Shown here: piece after piece, positions 12,297-22,504 of the stretch
Layout of the letters: the number at the start of each line of letters is the position of its first letter
How positions within the stretch are numbered: position 1 is the stretch's first letter
From: Takakia lepidozioides
Taxonomy: Eukaryota; Streptophyta; Takakiopsida; Takakiales; Takakiaceae
Direction of reading: 5' to 3'
Assembly (NCBI GenBank): GCA_030704615.1
Contig: CM060734.1
Location: 10,480,001 to 10,544,000, forward strand
Length of the DNA: 64,000 nucleotides
Notes under the pieces: generated by a model
The model's database searches: none
Seen by the model: the letters and a program-made list of their open reading frames with translations, nothing else
Told to the model about the DNA's origin: nothing
Made by a program: the position numbers and the translations under genes

Positions 12297-13653
12297 GTGA
12301 TGATCGGTACGGACCATCACTTTGTCTTCTAACAAATGAATGGAAAATTTACTTGGTTTCCCAATGCACATTCACTCAGTTCTCACTAGACTGCGATGAT
12401 CGGTGGCGACCATCGCAATCCGCAATTGGCAATGATGCACACAACAAGTTTGCCAAACTCATGTTACAAATGACAGTCAATGAATAGTGACGATCGGTAC
12501 CGATCATCACTTTCTGCATGTTCAGAAGAAGACTTCAGACACCCCGTTGTCTTTTAAAAAATTCAACTGATAGTGATGATCGGTGGCGATCATCAATACC
12601 TGCCATTGAAAACGACACATCCTAAAGTTTCAAACCACATTCGGAATGACAAGGATGATGCAAGCGATGGTCGGTACTGATCATCACAACACAACAGCCC
12701 TGGGATGCACACATCCACGAGGTTTGAATGTGATAGTCGGCACCGATCATCAAATTTTTTTAAGAATCCCTTCTTTCACTCACTGAGCTTTTTAGCGAAG
12801 GAATTGTCCTGGAAGCGATGACCGCCACCGATCATCGCTTTTGGGTCACTGCTATTCCTCCTATGAATTGCCTGGACCTCTTACATCCTAAAACTTTACA
12901 GTTTGCAAAGGGTTGGTCTCCTCTTTTGGATTCTGGTGTAGTGCCCAATCAGTTCAAAAAGTGATGATCGGTACCGATCATCACAATCAGACTGCCCTGG
13001 GAAGCACAACCCATGAGGTCTGAATGTGATGGTCGGCACTGATCATCACTCTCCTACAGAATCCCGCCTTTCAGTGTATGAGATTTTGAGCAAAGAAATG
13101 GACTTGGAAGCGATGATCGCCACCGATCATCGCTTTTCTGTCACTGCAATTCCAGATCTGAGAAGTGGGATGGACCTTGTACATCGTAAAGCATTTCATT
13201 TTACAAAGGGTTGCATTGCTATTTTGGATTTTGGGGTAATATCCAGTCATCACAGAAAGTGATGATCGTAACCAATCATCACAATCAGACTGCCGTGGGA
13301 TGCACAACCCATGAGGTCTGAATGTGATGGTCGGCACCGACCATCACTTTCTGAGAACCACGCCATTGCCAAACTGGTCTGAACAAGAAGGGAATGGACC
13401 TGAAAGCGATGATCGCCACCGATCATAGCTTTTACGTCATTGCAAGATGCAACTTAAGTTGCCTGACACTCTTGCATCACCATGAAATTGGCCTTCTAGG
13501 CTTACATAAAGCAATGGCGAAGGTGATGGTCAACACCGATCATCACTTTCCTCGTGAAATGTATACTTGCCTGCCTGCCTGCCTTCCTGAATCTACTGAA
13601 CTACAACACCAACTACATTATTCTGTAAAGCGGTGATCGCCACCGATCATCGC
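12297..13653. repeat. Palindrome array, main part (15 copies)
   Basis: 24-bp palindromes start at 12297, 12393, 12487, 12573, 12664, 12730, 12815, 12961, 13026, 13110, 13259, 13324, 13406, 13523 and 13630. The copy at 12961 is perfect, with arms GTGATGATCG and CGATCATCAC around GTAC. A second class has arms GCGATGATCG and CGATCATCGC (best at 13110). Centres vary (GTAC, GTGG, GCAC, CCAC). Nearly all lie in the large intron of the accessory gene between the exons at 13650 and 12231. Spacers of 40-125 bp are less alike than the palindromes. Confidence 0.9.
12664..13560. repeat. About 297-bp tandem repeat carrying three palindromes per unit
   Basis: Units start near 12664, 12961 and 13259, with 297- and 298-base steps. 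Within each unit the palindromes are spaced about 65, 83 and 148 bases apart. Spacer blocks such as CATGAGGTCTGAATGTGAT and CAATCAGACTGCC recur between units with scattered substitutions. A fourth, decayed unit may follow 13523. Confidence 0.75.
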
Positions 13654-14170
13654 TTGTCCCACCTCTGGGGACCATCAGTAAAGAGGAAGAAGTGCGTGTG
13701 AGACAACTTATGGATCCCTTCGCCTTCTTCGGCTTCGTGGCTGCATCGCTCGGATCGCCCTCTTCTGCTTTCTTCTTCCCTTTTCCGAACACAAGATAAA
13801 CCATGTTCTTGAATCCTAGATGGAAGGGAAAACATCCAGACTAATGAAAACAACAGTATGTGGATATGGAGTGCTCACCATTTCTGTCTGATGTAGGGTT
13901 CGCAGACTTCCTCCCTGTATGGCGTCCTCTGCTCCTCCCCCTGTTCTCTTGTCTTTGGGAATGAACTCGGCTGGCACTGTTTGGTTACCTACGCTCATTG
14001 CTCCCGCCATCGCTACGACTGCGGCGACCTCACTCTCACTTCCCATATGCTCTTCTGCTTGACCTGTCTCCACGTTCACATGCTGCCTAAGCCCTGCACC
14101 ATCTTGCATGCGACGCCTCGTCATTTGCTCTCTTGATCTCAGCCTCTCTCTAAGCAATGTAAAATACAAT

Positions 14171-15000
14171 GACTTCCTTCTCTTCCGAACCGAACAAGGA
14201 ACCCTCTCCAGCTTGACTACCTCTCTTCCTCTGCTTGCAGAAACAAGAAAGATGAACAGACTCGCTTTCGTGCACGGTTCCGTCGTTTTGGGAGTGTCCC
14301 TGGAACCGTCGGATTCCCTCTTGCATGTCTGATATGTGAATGTACGTTTTCAGTGTAAATGGCGTAACCTAATTGGGACAACTGTTCCTTTACGCGGCTG
14401 TTTTGCGTTGTTGGCGTGTGCAAACATAAAATAGACACGTGTCTTTTTTGTGACGGCTTCATTAATATCACCGTACATCATCATAGATGAGGATTCTCAA
14501 AGTAGTTAGGATGAGGCCTACCTAGGATTTCAGGGAATATGCGTACGTAGAGAGTTCTGGGCCATTTGATGCATAATCCTGAAAGCTTAAAGATGATCAG
14601 GCATAGTGAATGTAGTCATGGCCGGACAGATGATCTAAGTACTTTAATTATCTTGCCATCATCCCTGCATCAGATCCTTTGGCAATCTTCAAGGAAGTCG
14701 GCGGGTTTTTATTGTTTTGGGGTGACTCTCAGAAATTGGTTGGATCATTTGTCAAAGTTGCTCAGAAGACAATGCAGACTGCAGCTCACACACGTTAATT
14801 TGACGGCGGATTGTCAGGAACCGTCCTGCGTAACTTCACGGGTGACTATGTGAAATAACAAAATATGCACAATCTTCATGGAACGGGTGCTTCCGCCGCA
14901 TTTCTTGTGCACCTGTTTGCCCAATGTGGTGCAAAACTGAGTCATCTAATTTCGCAAAAGAGCAGCTCAGGAATGAGAACCCCCCGCGCGAGGACGTAAC
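14171..15000. promoter_or_regulatory. Intergenic region between the two divergent element genes
   Basis: About 830 bp separates the 5' end of the minus-strand gene from the ATG of the plus-strand gene, so it probably contains both promoters. I see no palindrome copies here and no clear TATA box, and the exact transcription starts cannot be placed. Confidence 0.4.
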
Positions 15001-18000
15001 ATGGCTTCCTCCGAAGCAGAGTTCTTTTCTGATGACAAACCAGTGCCTTTCTCCAAAGATGCCCTTGACAATGGATTCACAATTGTTCTGGAACATGTCT
15101 TGGCTACCCGGTTTGAGCTTCAGAATGGCTCTATCTTCTTGGAGAAAGAGGTGTACGATTTGGACGGGAAGTTGTTGAAATACTCGTTCCAAAACCGTGA
15201 TGATACGGCTCATGTCAGCCAGTGGAAAGTGCGCCCTGGTAGATACAGAGTATTTGGAGAGCCTCGGCGAAAGTCCCTTGGATCATATGTGACGCCCGGG
15301 ACTGCTGCTTCGGTCGTTGAAGACAAAAGGGAGGTGGTGGTGAAAAAAGAACAGACGTCCTCCACTCCAATCGTTGAGCTTTCGGATTCGTCCGATGATG
15401 ACATAAGTGAGATTCCAACTCCAGTCCTTGCTACGGTAGTTGTGGAAGTGGATGAAGAAGAGATTTGTAGTGTCATTCCAAAACTACGGGCGATGGGAGG
15501 AATGGCAGGTTTTAAAAGTGAGTTGCGGGGAATTGATTGGGAATCTTTGAAGCAGGTGCCAGTGAAGTTCCTGCCAGAGACTTTTGATGGGGATATCCTA
15601 TTCGAGCTGCCTCCTCCTCCGTGAGTTGGAGGTATAACAAGCATGATGCACAGAATGGACAAGAAACACGACGGGCACCCATGGTGCAGAACAAAAATAT
15701 CCAATATTCAAAATGAAGACAAGCTTGTTTTCAGGAGAACAGTTTGCAATGGACACCTTAGGTGTGATAATTTGAATTGCAGACATTTTTTTCAGTCTGG
15801 GGTTCATAATCAAAGCAAGTGGGAGGGTCTCGCGGAAAATCCATTTAAGTCTGGGGCTGCTCCTCCACCGGCAAACACTTTCGTCTGCAAATTCTGCAAA
15901 CTTGTATCATCCTGCCTGGCACTGTGTGAAGCAAGAATGTACTATGTCATCCACCGTTTGAAAACAATGACAAGAGCTTGTGTGCATTTCGGTTTCCATA
16001 ACCATCATGTCTCGAAGGGGGATTATAGGGAGAGTGTTGAGACAGTTTCGAGGTTGATTAAACAAGAGTACGAGAACAACCTATCCACAACAACATTTGC
16101 AATTGCTCTTGGCGCAAGCAAGTCCTTTTTGGAAAGCCATATTTTGAGTGAAGGGGATTCTGTGGGGACTAAACTTGACGATCCAGCATGGGACATTGTC
16201 ATGGATCATTTCTCCACTTTGAGTTCACCCAACATTCGGCATCAGATCAATGCATTGAGAATTGGCTCTGGGATCAGAGGCTACATAGACAACATTTTGG
16301 AATTGAAACGACAGAGCAAGTACGACTACATCCAGGACAATGTTTTTCCAGGTCAAGGTGCCACCAAAGTATTTCTTTTCAAAATGTCGACTGCTGGGGA
16401 GGGCAGTGGGGTTAGCCTCGTGAAGCGGATGCAGAAGACTAGGGACCTGCAGAATTGTTTTCTTATGTTTGATCATGTGAAACGAGTGAAAGATTGGACG
16501 ACAATGGATTGTCATGTGTATGATCCAGTGTACCAATGAGTTATGACAATTGCAGTTTGTGACATGCAATCCGAGGATACGGAATCCTAGAAGCTAATGT
16601 GGAATTCCCTGATACGTGTTATGGGCTGCTATGGGGTGCCATCTCCAAATTTTGCTGGTTTCATGGCAGATAGTGCTCAGGCAAATTTCAATGCTGTTCG
16701 AATTGTCTTCGGATCAGGCGACCCAAAAGTGTCAATGCAGGGAAGAGAGCGTACATGTCTATTCCATTGGACACAATCTCTAGAGAAACATACGAAGTCG
16801 GACATCAAACCAGAGATGCTAGAACAATGAAGGAGGCGGACACTTTGTTCCAGACAATTCGTGCCTGGTGGTTCTCTTCTGGAGCTGCATCGCTTGAGAG
16901 TATGAGAGCATTGGAAGATTGGCTGGCGTTTTGGCACTTCCAGTATAGACAGTGGGGAGCAGCCATGACAATGGTGCGTGGCTTCTATTGCTTGCTTTAT
17001 TCATACCTTTACTTTCCAAATTTTGCTCTGCTTGCTTTCTTTATGTTGTTCCATGTCCGCTGTTCTGAAGCGTGGTTTTCCACTTTGCAGAACATGTCCA
17101 TTGAGGAAATGGCGGACATGCCATCTTGCAATGTGGCAGAGACTGTGCACAACGCATGGTTGCAACAGTCTGGGAAACGAGGTCGGGATTTGTATGTGGC
17201 AACAACAGATGATCTGATACGTGCCTTGCAACAATAAACCAGATACCGTGATTTCTTCGAGGTGGGGTTGGTGGCAAGGGTCCGGACAAATTGGAGTTGA
17301 TGTTGCGTGCTGCAAGCAGATCTGGGGATCCAAGCAAGATAGCATGGGCGGTGAGCATGTATGCCCAGGGAACGCCACTTATTTCTAGAGTTCCACATCT
17401 TGAAGGGGATGAGAGATTCGGCTCCTGTAAGAGGAAATTGAACCTGGTTCGGATTCCGATTCCCACAGGACAGACCGTGATAACTTCTCGAAGCCTCGTG
17501 TTCCCCTGCATGACAGATCCATGTCCGGAACCTACATTCTGGAGGAACCTCTGTCACGATGGCAGGCTCCAACATCAAACAATACCACTGAAATGGTGCA
17601 GGAGAGAAACTTCCCCCCTGATGTGTTGGAGTCCGCATGCCCCGACCACGTTTGACACATAGAACGCACAAGTGCAGGGTCTCGTGTAAAATGTGCAGCG
17701 ATTAGGGCAACTAATTTTGAAAATGCACTTCATCTATATCCAGAGGCGGTGCCCGGACTCCTGCTCCGACTTTCACGGGTTTGATGCGTCCATACGGCCA
17801 ACCAGAAGCCAAGAACCACAAGTTCTGGTTCTGTGTAGATGATTGTGGTAGATGTGTGCATGGAACTGTGCGACCTTCCGTGGTGATGAAGCCAGCTCCT
17901 CCAACCGTTTGGCCCGTCAAGGTAGGAACACATCTCACAAGTCAGGAGATTGCAATGCTGGAGGAGGCAGGCTTTTCCCTTGCAAGACAACCCCAACTGC

Positions 18001-18467
18001 ATGCGTCTGCTTCTACTTCCGCATCTTGTCCGGTCCCTCCGGCAAATCCTCACTTGTGGCCAACCAAACGAGATGGAAAGCTGGTTCGGCGTTTCCTTCC
18101 AACCGCAGAACACTTCGGCAAAGTGGAGTCCGCAAAAATGCTCCAAGCTCGTGTTGCAAGCACCACGGAAGTGCCCGATCCAGGGTATGGTCGGGTGTAC
18201 ACAATGATCACTTTGACATCTGCTGTTCATGACAGGGCCTACGACATCACAGTTGCCAATTTCCCCAATTGCACCTGTCCTCATTTTGTGAATATACTAT
18301 CAACCAGTTTGGGCAAGAGAGGAAAATTCATACCTTGCAAACATTTGTATTTCATATTTTTGAAGAGGATGGTTTGCGATCCCAAGCGTGACAACTTTGT
18401 TCACCAGGCCACTCTGAGTTTCAACGAGGTCGATACTCTATTGCAACGGGATACAACACATAGGTAG
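15001..18467 (+). pseudogene. Mutator-like SWIM-domain transposase
   Basis: The ATG at 15001 sits in a plant-like context (AACATGGCT). The N-terminal part includes a probable SUMO-interacting motif, IVELSDSSDDD, near 15370-15405. The middle carries a transposase-like core with CFLMFDHV, GFMADSAQANFNAVR and RTCLFHWTQSLEKHTK, likely housing the catalytic acidic residues. An intron is suggested from 16972 to 17090. The C-terminus has a SWIM zinc finger: CTCPHF followed by PCKHLY, near 18270-18345. This order (transposase core, then SWIM) is typical of the Mutator superfamily. Stops interrupt the frame at 15622 (TGA), 16537 (TGA), 16588 (TAG) and 17235 (TAA), and the frame shifts near 16820 and 17265, so this copy is probably inactive. 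Confidence 0.65.
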
Positions 18468-19011
18468 CATCAACTATCACTTTGTCTATCTGGAATGTGG
18501 TGAATGTGCAATCTGGAATCTGCAATCTGAAATGTGTTTTTTATGGACTGTGAGTATGCAATGTGGTATGTGGACGACCACGCTATGAAATGTGCAATTT
18601 GCAACATTGTCATGGAAATTCAATTCAAATCAATTCATTTGCAACATCGTCGGCGGTGCAATGATATGTCATCCCTTATCCCTCCATTATGCTTCCAACT
18701 ATACTGAGTGAGCTCTGAGTGACAACTTTTAAAAGCACATGCATCATTGCACCTTTCGAAGTCTACATGTTTTCCTGTCGCTATGCATTGCAATCATCTT
18801 TTGAAGATGATCCCAACTCTCATTGTTATTTGGGGAGGGAGCAAGGTCTTCCCGTGGCAGCCTCTATGGCGCACATTTTGTGAGGATATTTTCTCGTCCT
18901 TGTAATTGTAAAAGTGAAACAAACAATTGTAATTGCATAATGTTAGATGCTACAATTGTAGGCCTCATGGTAATCCTGATTGTATTCAGCCAAGGATTCC
19001 CTGCATTAATC
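18468..19011. other. 3' flank of the transposase gene
   Basis: AT-rich sequence with repeated TGCAATCTGAAATGTG-like phrases between about 18490 and 18610. I see no gene in it. It probably contains the 3' untranslated region and terminator. Confidence 0.4.
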
Positions 19012-19185
19012 CCACGGTCATAGGACCATCCTCGGTTATAGGCGGCGCATGTTCATGTTGACGTGGCAGATGACGGCGCAGTGCCACATCAGCATTTGTC
19101 GCCATATCAGCCTGATGACATCACGCTCACGCCACGTCACTCCTGCGTGAGCGTACGCTCATGCGCAAGGCTCACGCCATTGCGT
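19012..19185 (+). repeat. Right terminal direct repeat of the two-gene element (diverged)
   Basis: Starts CCACGGTCATAGGACC, passes through GGTTATAGGCG and CAGCATTTGTCGCC, and ends in a cluster of GCTCACGCC/GCGTGAGCG motifs. Motif order and orientation match 9396-9560, but overall identity is low. Confidence 0.4.
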
Positions 19186-21094
19186 CGTTGAAAAAGAGAC
19201 TACTCCTCAAGGTAACACCCCTCCATATCAACCAGTGATTCGTCATACAATCATTGTACATGATCCATTCATAGAGACAGATGGGCATACACATGAGGAA
19301 GGGTCCACTCCGGCACCCGAGGATATAAATCCAACTCAGGAAACTGCAGTAAATATTCCAACTGATCGGGAGACTGCAATAAATATTCCAATTGATCAGG
19401 AGACTGTAGTAAATATTCCAACTAATCAGGAGACTACGGTGCCAGCACCTCAACGATATCCGACTCGTGAAAGACATGCACCTGATTGGCACAAGGATTA
19501 TATCATCTCTGGAATCACAAAGTCTGCAGCTCATGCAATCACCGTCACCGCCTCTGAGGAACCTGTGACTTTTGAACATGCATGCAAGGATCCAGCTTGG
19601 ATCTCTGCTATGATCGAGGAAATGCACAGTATTGATCGAAACTCTACATGGGATCTGGTAGACCTTCCAAGAGGAACGAAACCCATTAGTGCAAAATGGG
19701 TTTACAAGCTAAAACAAGGCTTAGGTGAAGCTCAACCAATCTACAAAGCTCGGTTGGTGGCTCGCGGATTTGAGCAACGTCAAGGAGTGGACTACGAGGA
19801 AACATTCGCCCCAGTGGCCAAGTGGAGCACTTTGAGAGCTCTAGTGGCCCTTGTAGCTTAACGGAACTGGCCCATGTATCACATGGATGTTAAAACAACA
19901 TTTCTCAATGGTCACCTAAAGCAGTTGGTCTACATGCTGCAGCCACAAGGTTTCATCGTCCAAGGAAAAGAGAGCAAGGTATGCAGACTCAACAAAACAC
20001 TCTACGGACTGAAGCAAGCTCCCCGTGAATGGTACGAAATAATAGACGCCTATCTTAAAGCTCAAGGTCTACATAGGAGTAATGCAGACTACAATCTATA
20101 TTATTGTATAGAAGATGGAAAGATTATGGTTATTGTCTTGTATGTAGACGACCTTCTCATTACTGGAGATCATGCTAAGAAAATCGAGTGGATACAGGCA
20201 CAGCTAAGCAAAAGGTTTGACATGACAAACATAGGCATCATGAATCACTATCTCCGCATTGAGTTTATCTATTTTGATAGTGGAATCTTTATGACGCAGA
20301 GAGTATATATATTGCAGCTATTGGAACAGTTTGGCATGTCAAACTGTAATCCAGCCTCAACACCTATGCTAGAGCAAGTAAAATTGGTAGCTGACATGGG
20401 GGGAGCTCCCGCTGACACACTCCTATATCAGACCATGGTAGGAAAGCTAATTTATCTTACAAACACCAGGCCTGACATTGCTTTTGCGGTAGGAGTGATC
20501 AGCCGTTTCATGACAGCCCCCTAGGAGGCTCATATGGCTGCAGCCAAACATGTTCTTAGATACCTCAAGGGTACAGTAGAATTTGGGTTGTTTTATGAAA
20601 AATGGGGAGAAATGAAGATAACAGGGTTTACCAATGCTGACTGGGCTGGAGATTCGGACACTAGAAGGTCCACAACATGCTACGTTTTTTACTTGGGCAA
20701 TGGGCCAATTACATGGGCGAGCAAGAGACAAGCAACTGTTGCATGCTCATCTACCGAGGCTGAATACCAAGCTCTAACGAAGGGAACGAAGGAAGCAATT
20801 TGGCTGAACAGATTGACCTCTGAACTGCAGATGACAACTGAAGCTTTGGTGTGATAACATGAGCAGCATCAAAATGGCAAAGAACCCGGTCTTCCATGGC
20901 TGAACAAAGCATATCGAGGTGCAACACCATTTTGTGAGGGAGAAGGTAAAATCTTCGGAGGTTGACCTTGCTCATGTTCCCACTGCAGAACAGATCGCAG
21001 ACATACTAACCAAACCTCTTGGAAAGGCAAAATTTCAGAAACTTAGGTCACGGTTAGGTGTGTGTTCGCTATCTAGTTTGCAGCATCCGAAGTG
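19186..21094 (+). pseudogene. Copia pol fragment: reverse transcriptase and RNase H
   Basis: The RT_2-type domain is clear: KARLVARGFEQRQGVDYEETF, NWPMYHMDVKTTFLNG, LYGLKQAPREWYE and the YVDD active site in VLYVDDLLITG (near 20140). RNase H follows with TNADWAGDSDTRRST and CSSTEAEYQAL, then a tail with ADILTKPLG. Stops at 19858 (TAA), 20522 (TAG) and 20908 (TGA) fall where glutamine, glutamine and arginine are expected in the family; all three are explained by C-to-T change. The frame also shifts near 20850. The element is inactive. Confidence 0.85.
19336..19445 (+). repeat. In-frame 30-base minisatellite
   Basis: About three and a half units encode ETAVNIPTDR-like decapeptides (variants ETAINIPIDQ and ETVVNIPTNQ) in the linker just upstream of the Copia reverse transcriptase. 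Confidence 0.75.
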
Positions 21095-21310
21095 AGTGAA
21101 TATGAGAAATGAACAGAGGATTCGATCAAGAGGAGGCATCGGTCCTGTCAAACACGTCACTTTGAGAACACGAAGAAGACTCCCTGATCGATTGGCTGAA
21201 CACTTTGACCGAGGCATAAGAAGGAACCGAGAATGCTCTTACCCTCACCATGGCCAAAGAAATACTCTTTCTTTAAGCTAATGGACTCTCTGACACTGTT
21301 ATGAGAACAT

Positions 21311-21325
21311 GAGAGTGAGAGGAGG
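21311..21325 (+). promoter_or_regulatory. Polypurine tract of the Copia element
   Basis: The purine-rich run GAGAGTGAGAGGAGG lies immediately before TGTTGG, the expected start of a Copia LTR, so it is the likely plus-strand primer. Confidence 0.7.
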
Positions 21326-21590
21326 TGTTGGAACTACCCACTCTTCATGTTTCAGCACTTATTATTTAGTGTGGCTTGGGTTCTTAGTGTAGCTTCTCTT
21401 ATCATAATTAGCAGTGACACTTGTAATTCCTTGCTTTGTGTAGATGTGCTCATTATCAGGTAGTGAGACCCCACTTGTTAGCTCAGGTCAAGGGCAAACA
21501 GTGGTCCCTCTCAATATTTATAGGAACCTCCTGTGCTCTCTGTTTCTCGACTTGTTTTAGTTTACGAATCCAATAGTAGCTGGGGCAATG
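21326..21590 (+). repeat. 3' LTR of the Copia element (right end approximate)
   Basis: Starts TGTTGGAACTACCC directly after the polypurine tract and contains a TATTTATAGGAACC TATA-like segment near 21515. No second LTR exists in the window for comparison, so the terminal CA is not fixed. Confidence 0.55.
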
Positions 21591-22504
21591 CGGTTTCCTC
21601 ATCCTCCCCAAGACTTGAACGTCCGCACGTACCCACACATGAAGGGCCGCCTTACATTAGGGGCCAAGAGTATAGCCTGGGCCAAAATCCGTGTGATCCT
21701 ATTGGTCGGTTTTTCATCTTGGCTCAGCTTGGCTTTACACTTGCTCCAAAGGTCAAAACAATTTAATCCTACTTGGCGCCTTCATGGCCCTAGCCAATCA
21801 CAACCCGCCACCAAGCTGCTGCTTGCCCGGGAAGGTTTATTTTAGTGAAGGGGCAGCAGCTCCCAAACACTTCTTCGAGTAGTTCTTCACGTGTCTTGTA
21901 ATATTTTTTAAGCAATCAGTAGTGAGATTTCTATCTTGGCTTGGTTTGGTACTGGCACAATCATTGTACAGTTCAACTTTCACTTTCATCTCCTCCACCA
22001 CACCTCTGGGCCGGCTGATATAGCAACACTTTCAACCCTACAGTTAAAACCTACTTCACTTTTCAAAACTCTTCCATGGTGTGTGGGGCTTCCAAGAGCA
22101 CATGGCAAGTTCGACATAACGAGGGGACTCCCAAATGGACTGACACCTTCTACAGCATGAGGCCCCTCGGCCAACTTGAATTGCTCAATAGCCAGCTCCC
22201 TCATACGCTTGGGCGCTCCATTTTGGTTTGGTCCCTGGTGGGGGCCAAACATTAAATTCTTTTGAAGTTCAGATACCAAGGAAGGGGCTGAGATATATCC
22301 ATTTTGGCCCAGTGAAATCTTGGCCTTGGTCCCGGTTGACCCAGTTATCCCCGTTCTATACCTGGGATGACCATGATGGGTGACATCCAACTTACACATA
22401 TGTGGCTTTTGAACCTATGACCACTTGTAAGGCGGTTTTGTGCCCTAACCACTGGGCCATCTGTTGGATGCTTGTTCTGTTGTAATATGATGGGTGTGAT
22501 CACA
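21591..22504. other. Unassigned sequence between the Copia LTR and the helicase pseudogene
   Basis: No coding family, RNA gene or clear repeat recognised. The piece near 22390-22470, around ATGACCACTTGTAAGGCGG, has the feel of transposon-derived DNA, but I cannot assign it. Confidence 0.3.

Larger units (their letters stand above)
9541..14170 (-). pseudogene. Accessory gene of the two-gene element, with DGNHR (ParB-like) motif
   Basis: Several exons can be placed by conserved-looking coding sequence and GT-AG borders. They are about 14170-13879 and 13815-13650 (both tentative), 12231-11607, 11498-11262, 11221-10472 and 10066-9541. The exon at 12231-11607 contains NHMFYVWDGNHRLLAW near 11745-11780; DGNHR resembles the phosphate-binding loop of ParB/sulfiredoxin-like domains. 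Later exons carry a conserved-looking core including WRYYFFCEFS and YTAGILGDWSP. The protein ends in a long Lys/Glu-rich tail. I recall similar proteins from non-seed plants but know no function. Damage includes TGA where W is expected (near 11836), one-base shifts near 11715 and 11630, and two stops between 10890 and 10945. The name is inference. Confidence 0.55.
9381..19185. mobile_element. Two-gene Mutator-like transposable element with palindrome array
   Basis: The element is bounded on the left by the truncated tandem unit and on the right by the truncated Copia element. It carries a SWIM-domain transposase-like gene on the plus strand and a divergent accessory gene on the minus strand, with about 830 bp between their starts. 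Both edges hold the same ordered motifs in direct orientation (about 9396-9560 and 19012-19185), not an obvious inverted repeat. No target-site duplication was found. Several stop codons and one-base frameshifts suggest a dead copy. The extent is inferred from the neighbouring breakpoints. Confidence 0.6.
19186..21600 (+). mobile_element. Copia (Ty1) retrotransposon, 3' half
   Basis: Contains reverse transcriptase and RNase H sequence, a polypurine tract and the start of a 3' LTR. Everything upstream (5' LTR, gag, protease, most of integrase) is missing: the reading frame begins abruptly at the edge of the two-gene element. The 3' boundary of the LTR is estimated. Confidence 0.85.

Noticed and set aside
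12297-13653. CRISPR-like array
   Set aside because: The repeats are 24-bp palindromes with irregular 40-125 bp spacers that themselves repeat, in plant nuclear DNA inside an intron. There are no cas genes.
12297-13653. MicroRNA or structured-RNA gene cluster
   Set aside because: The hairpins have only 10-bp arms, too short for a plant miRNA precursor. An RNA role in the intron is possible but unsupported.
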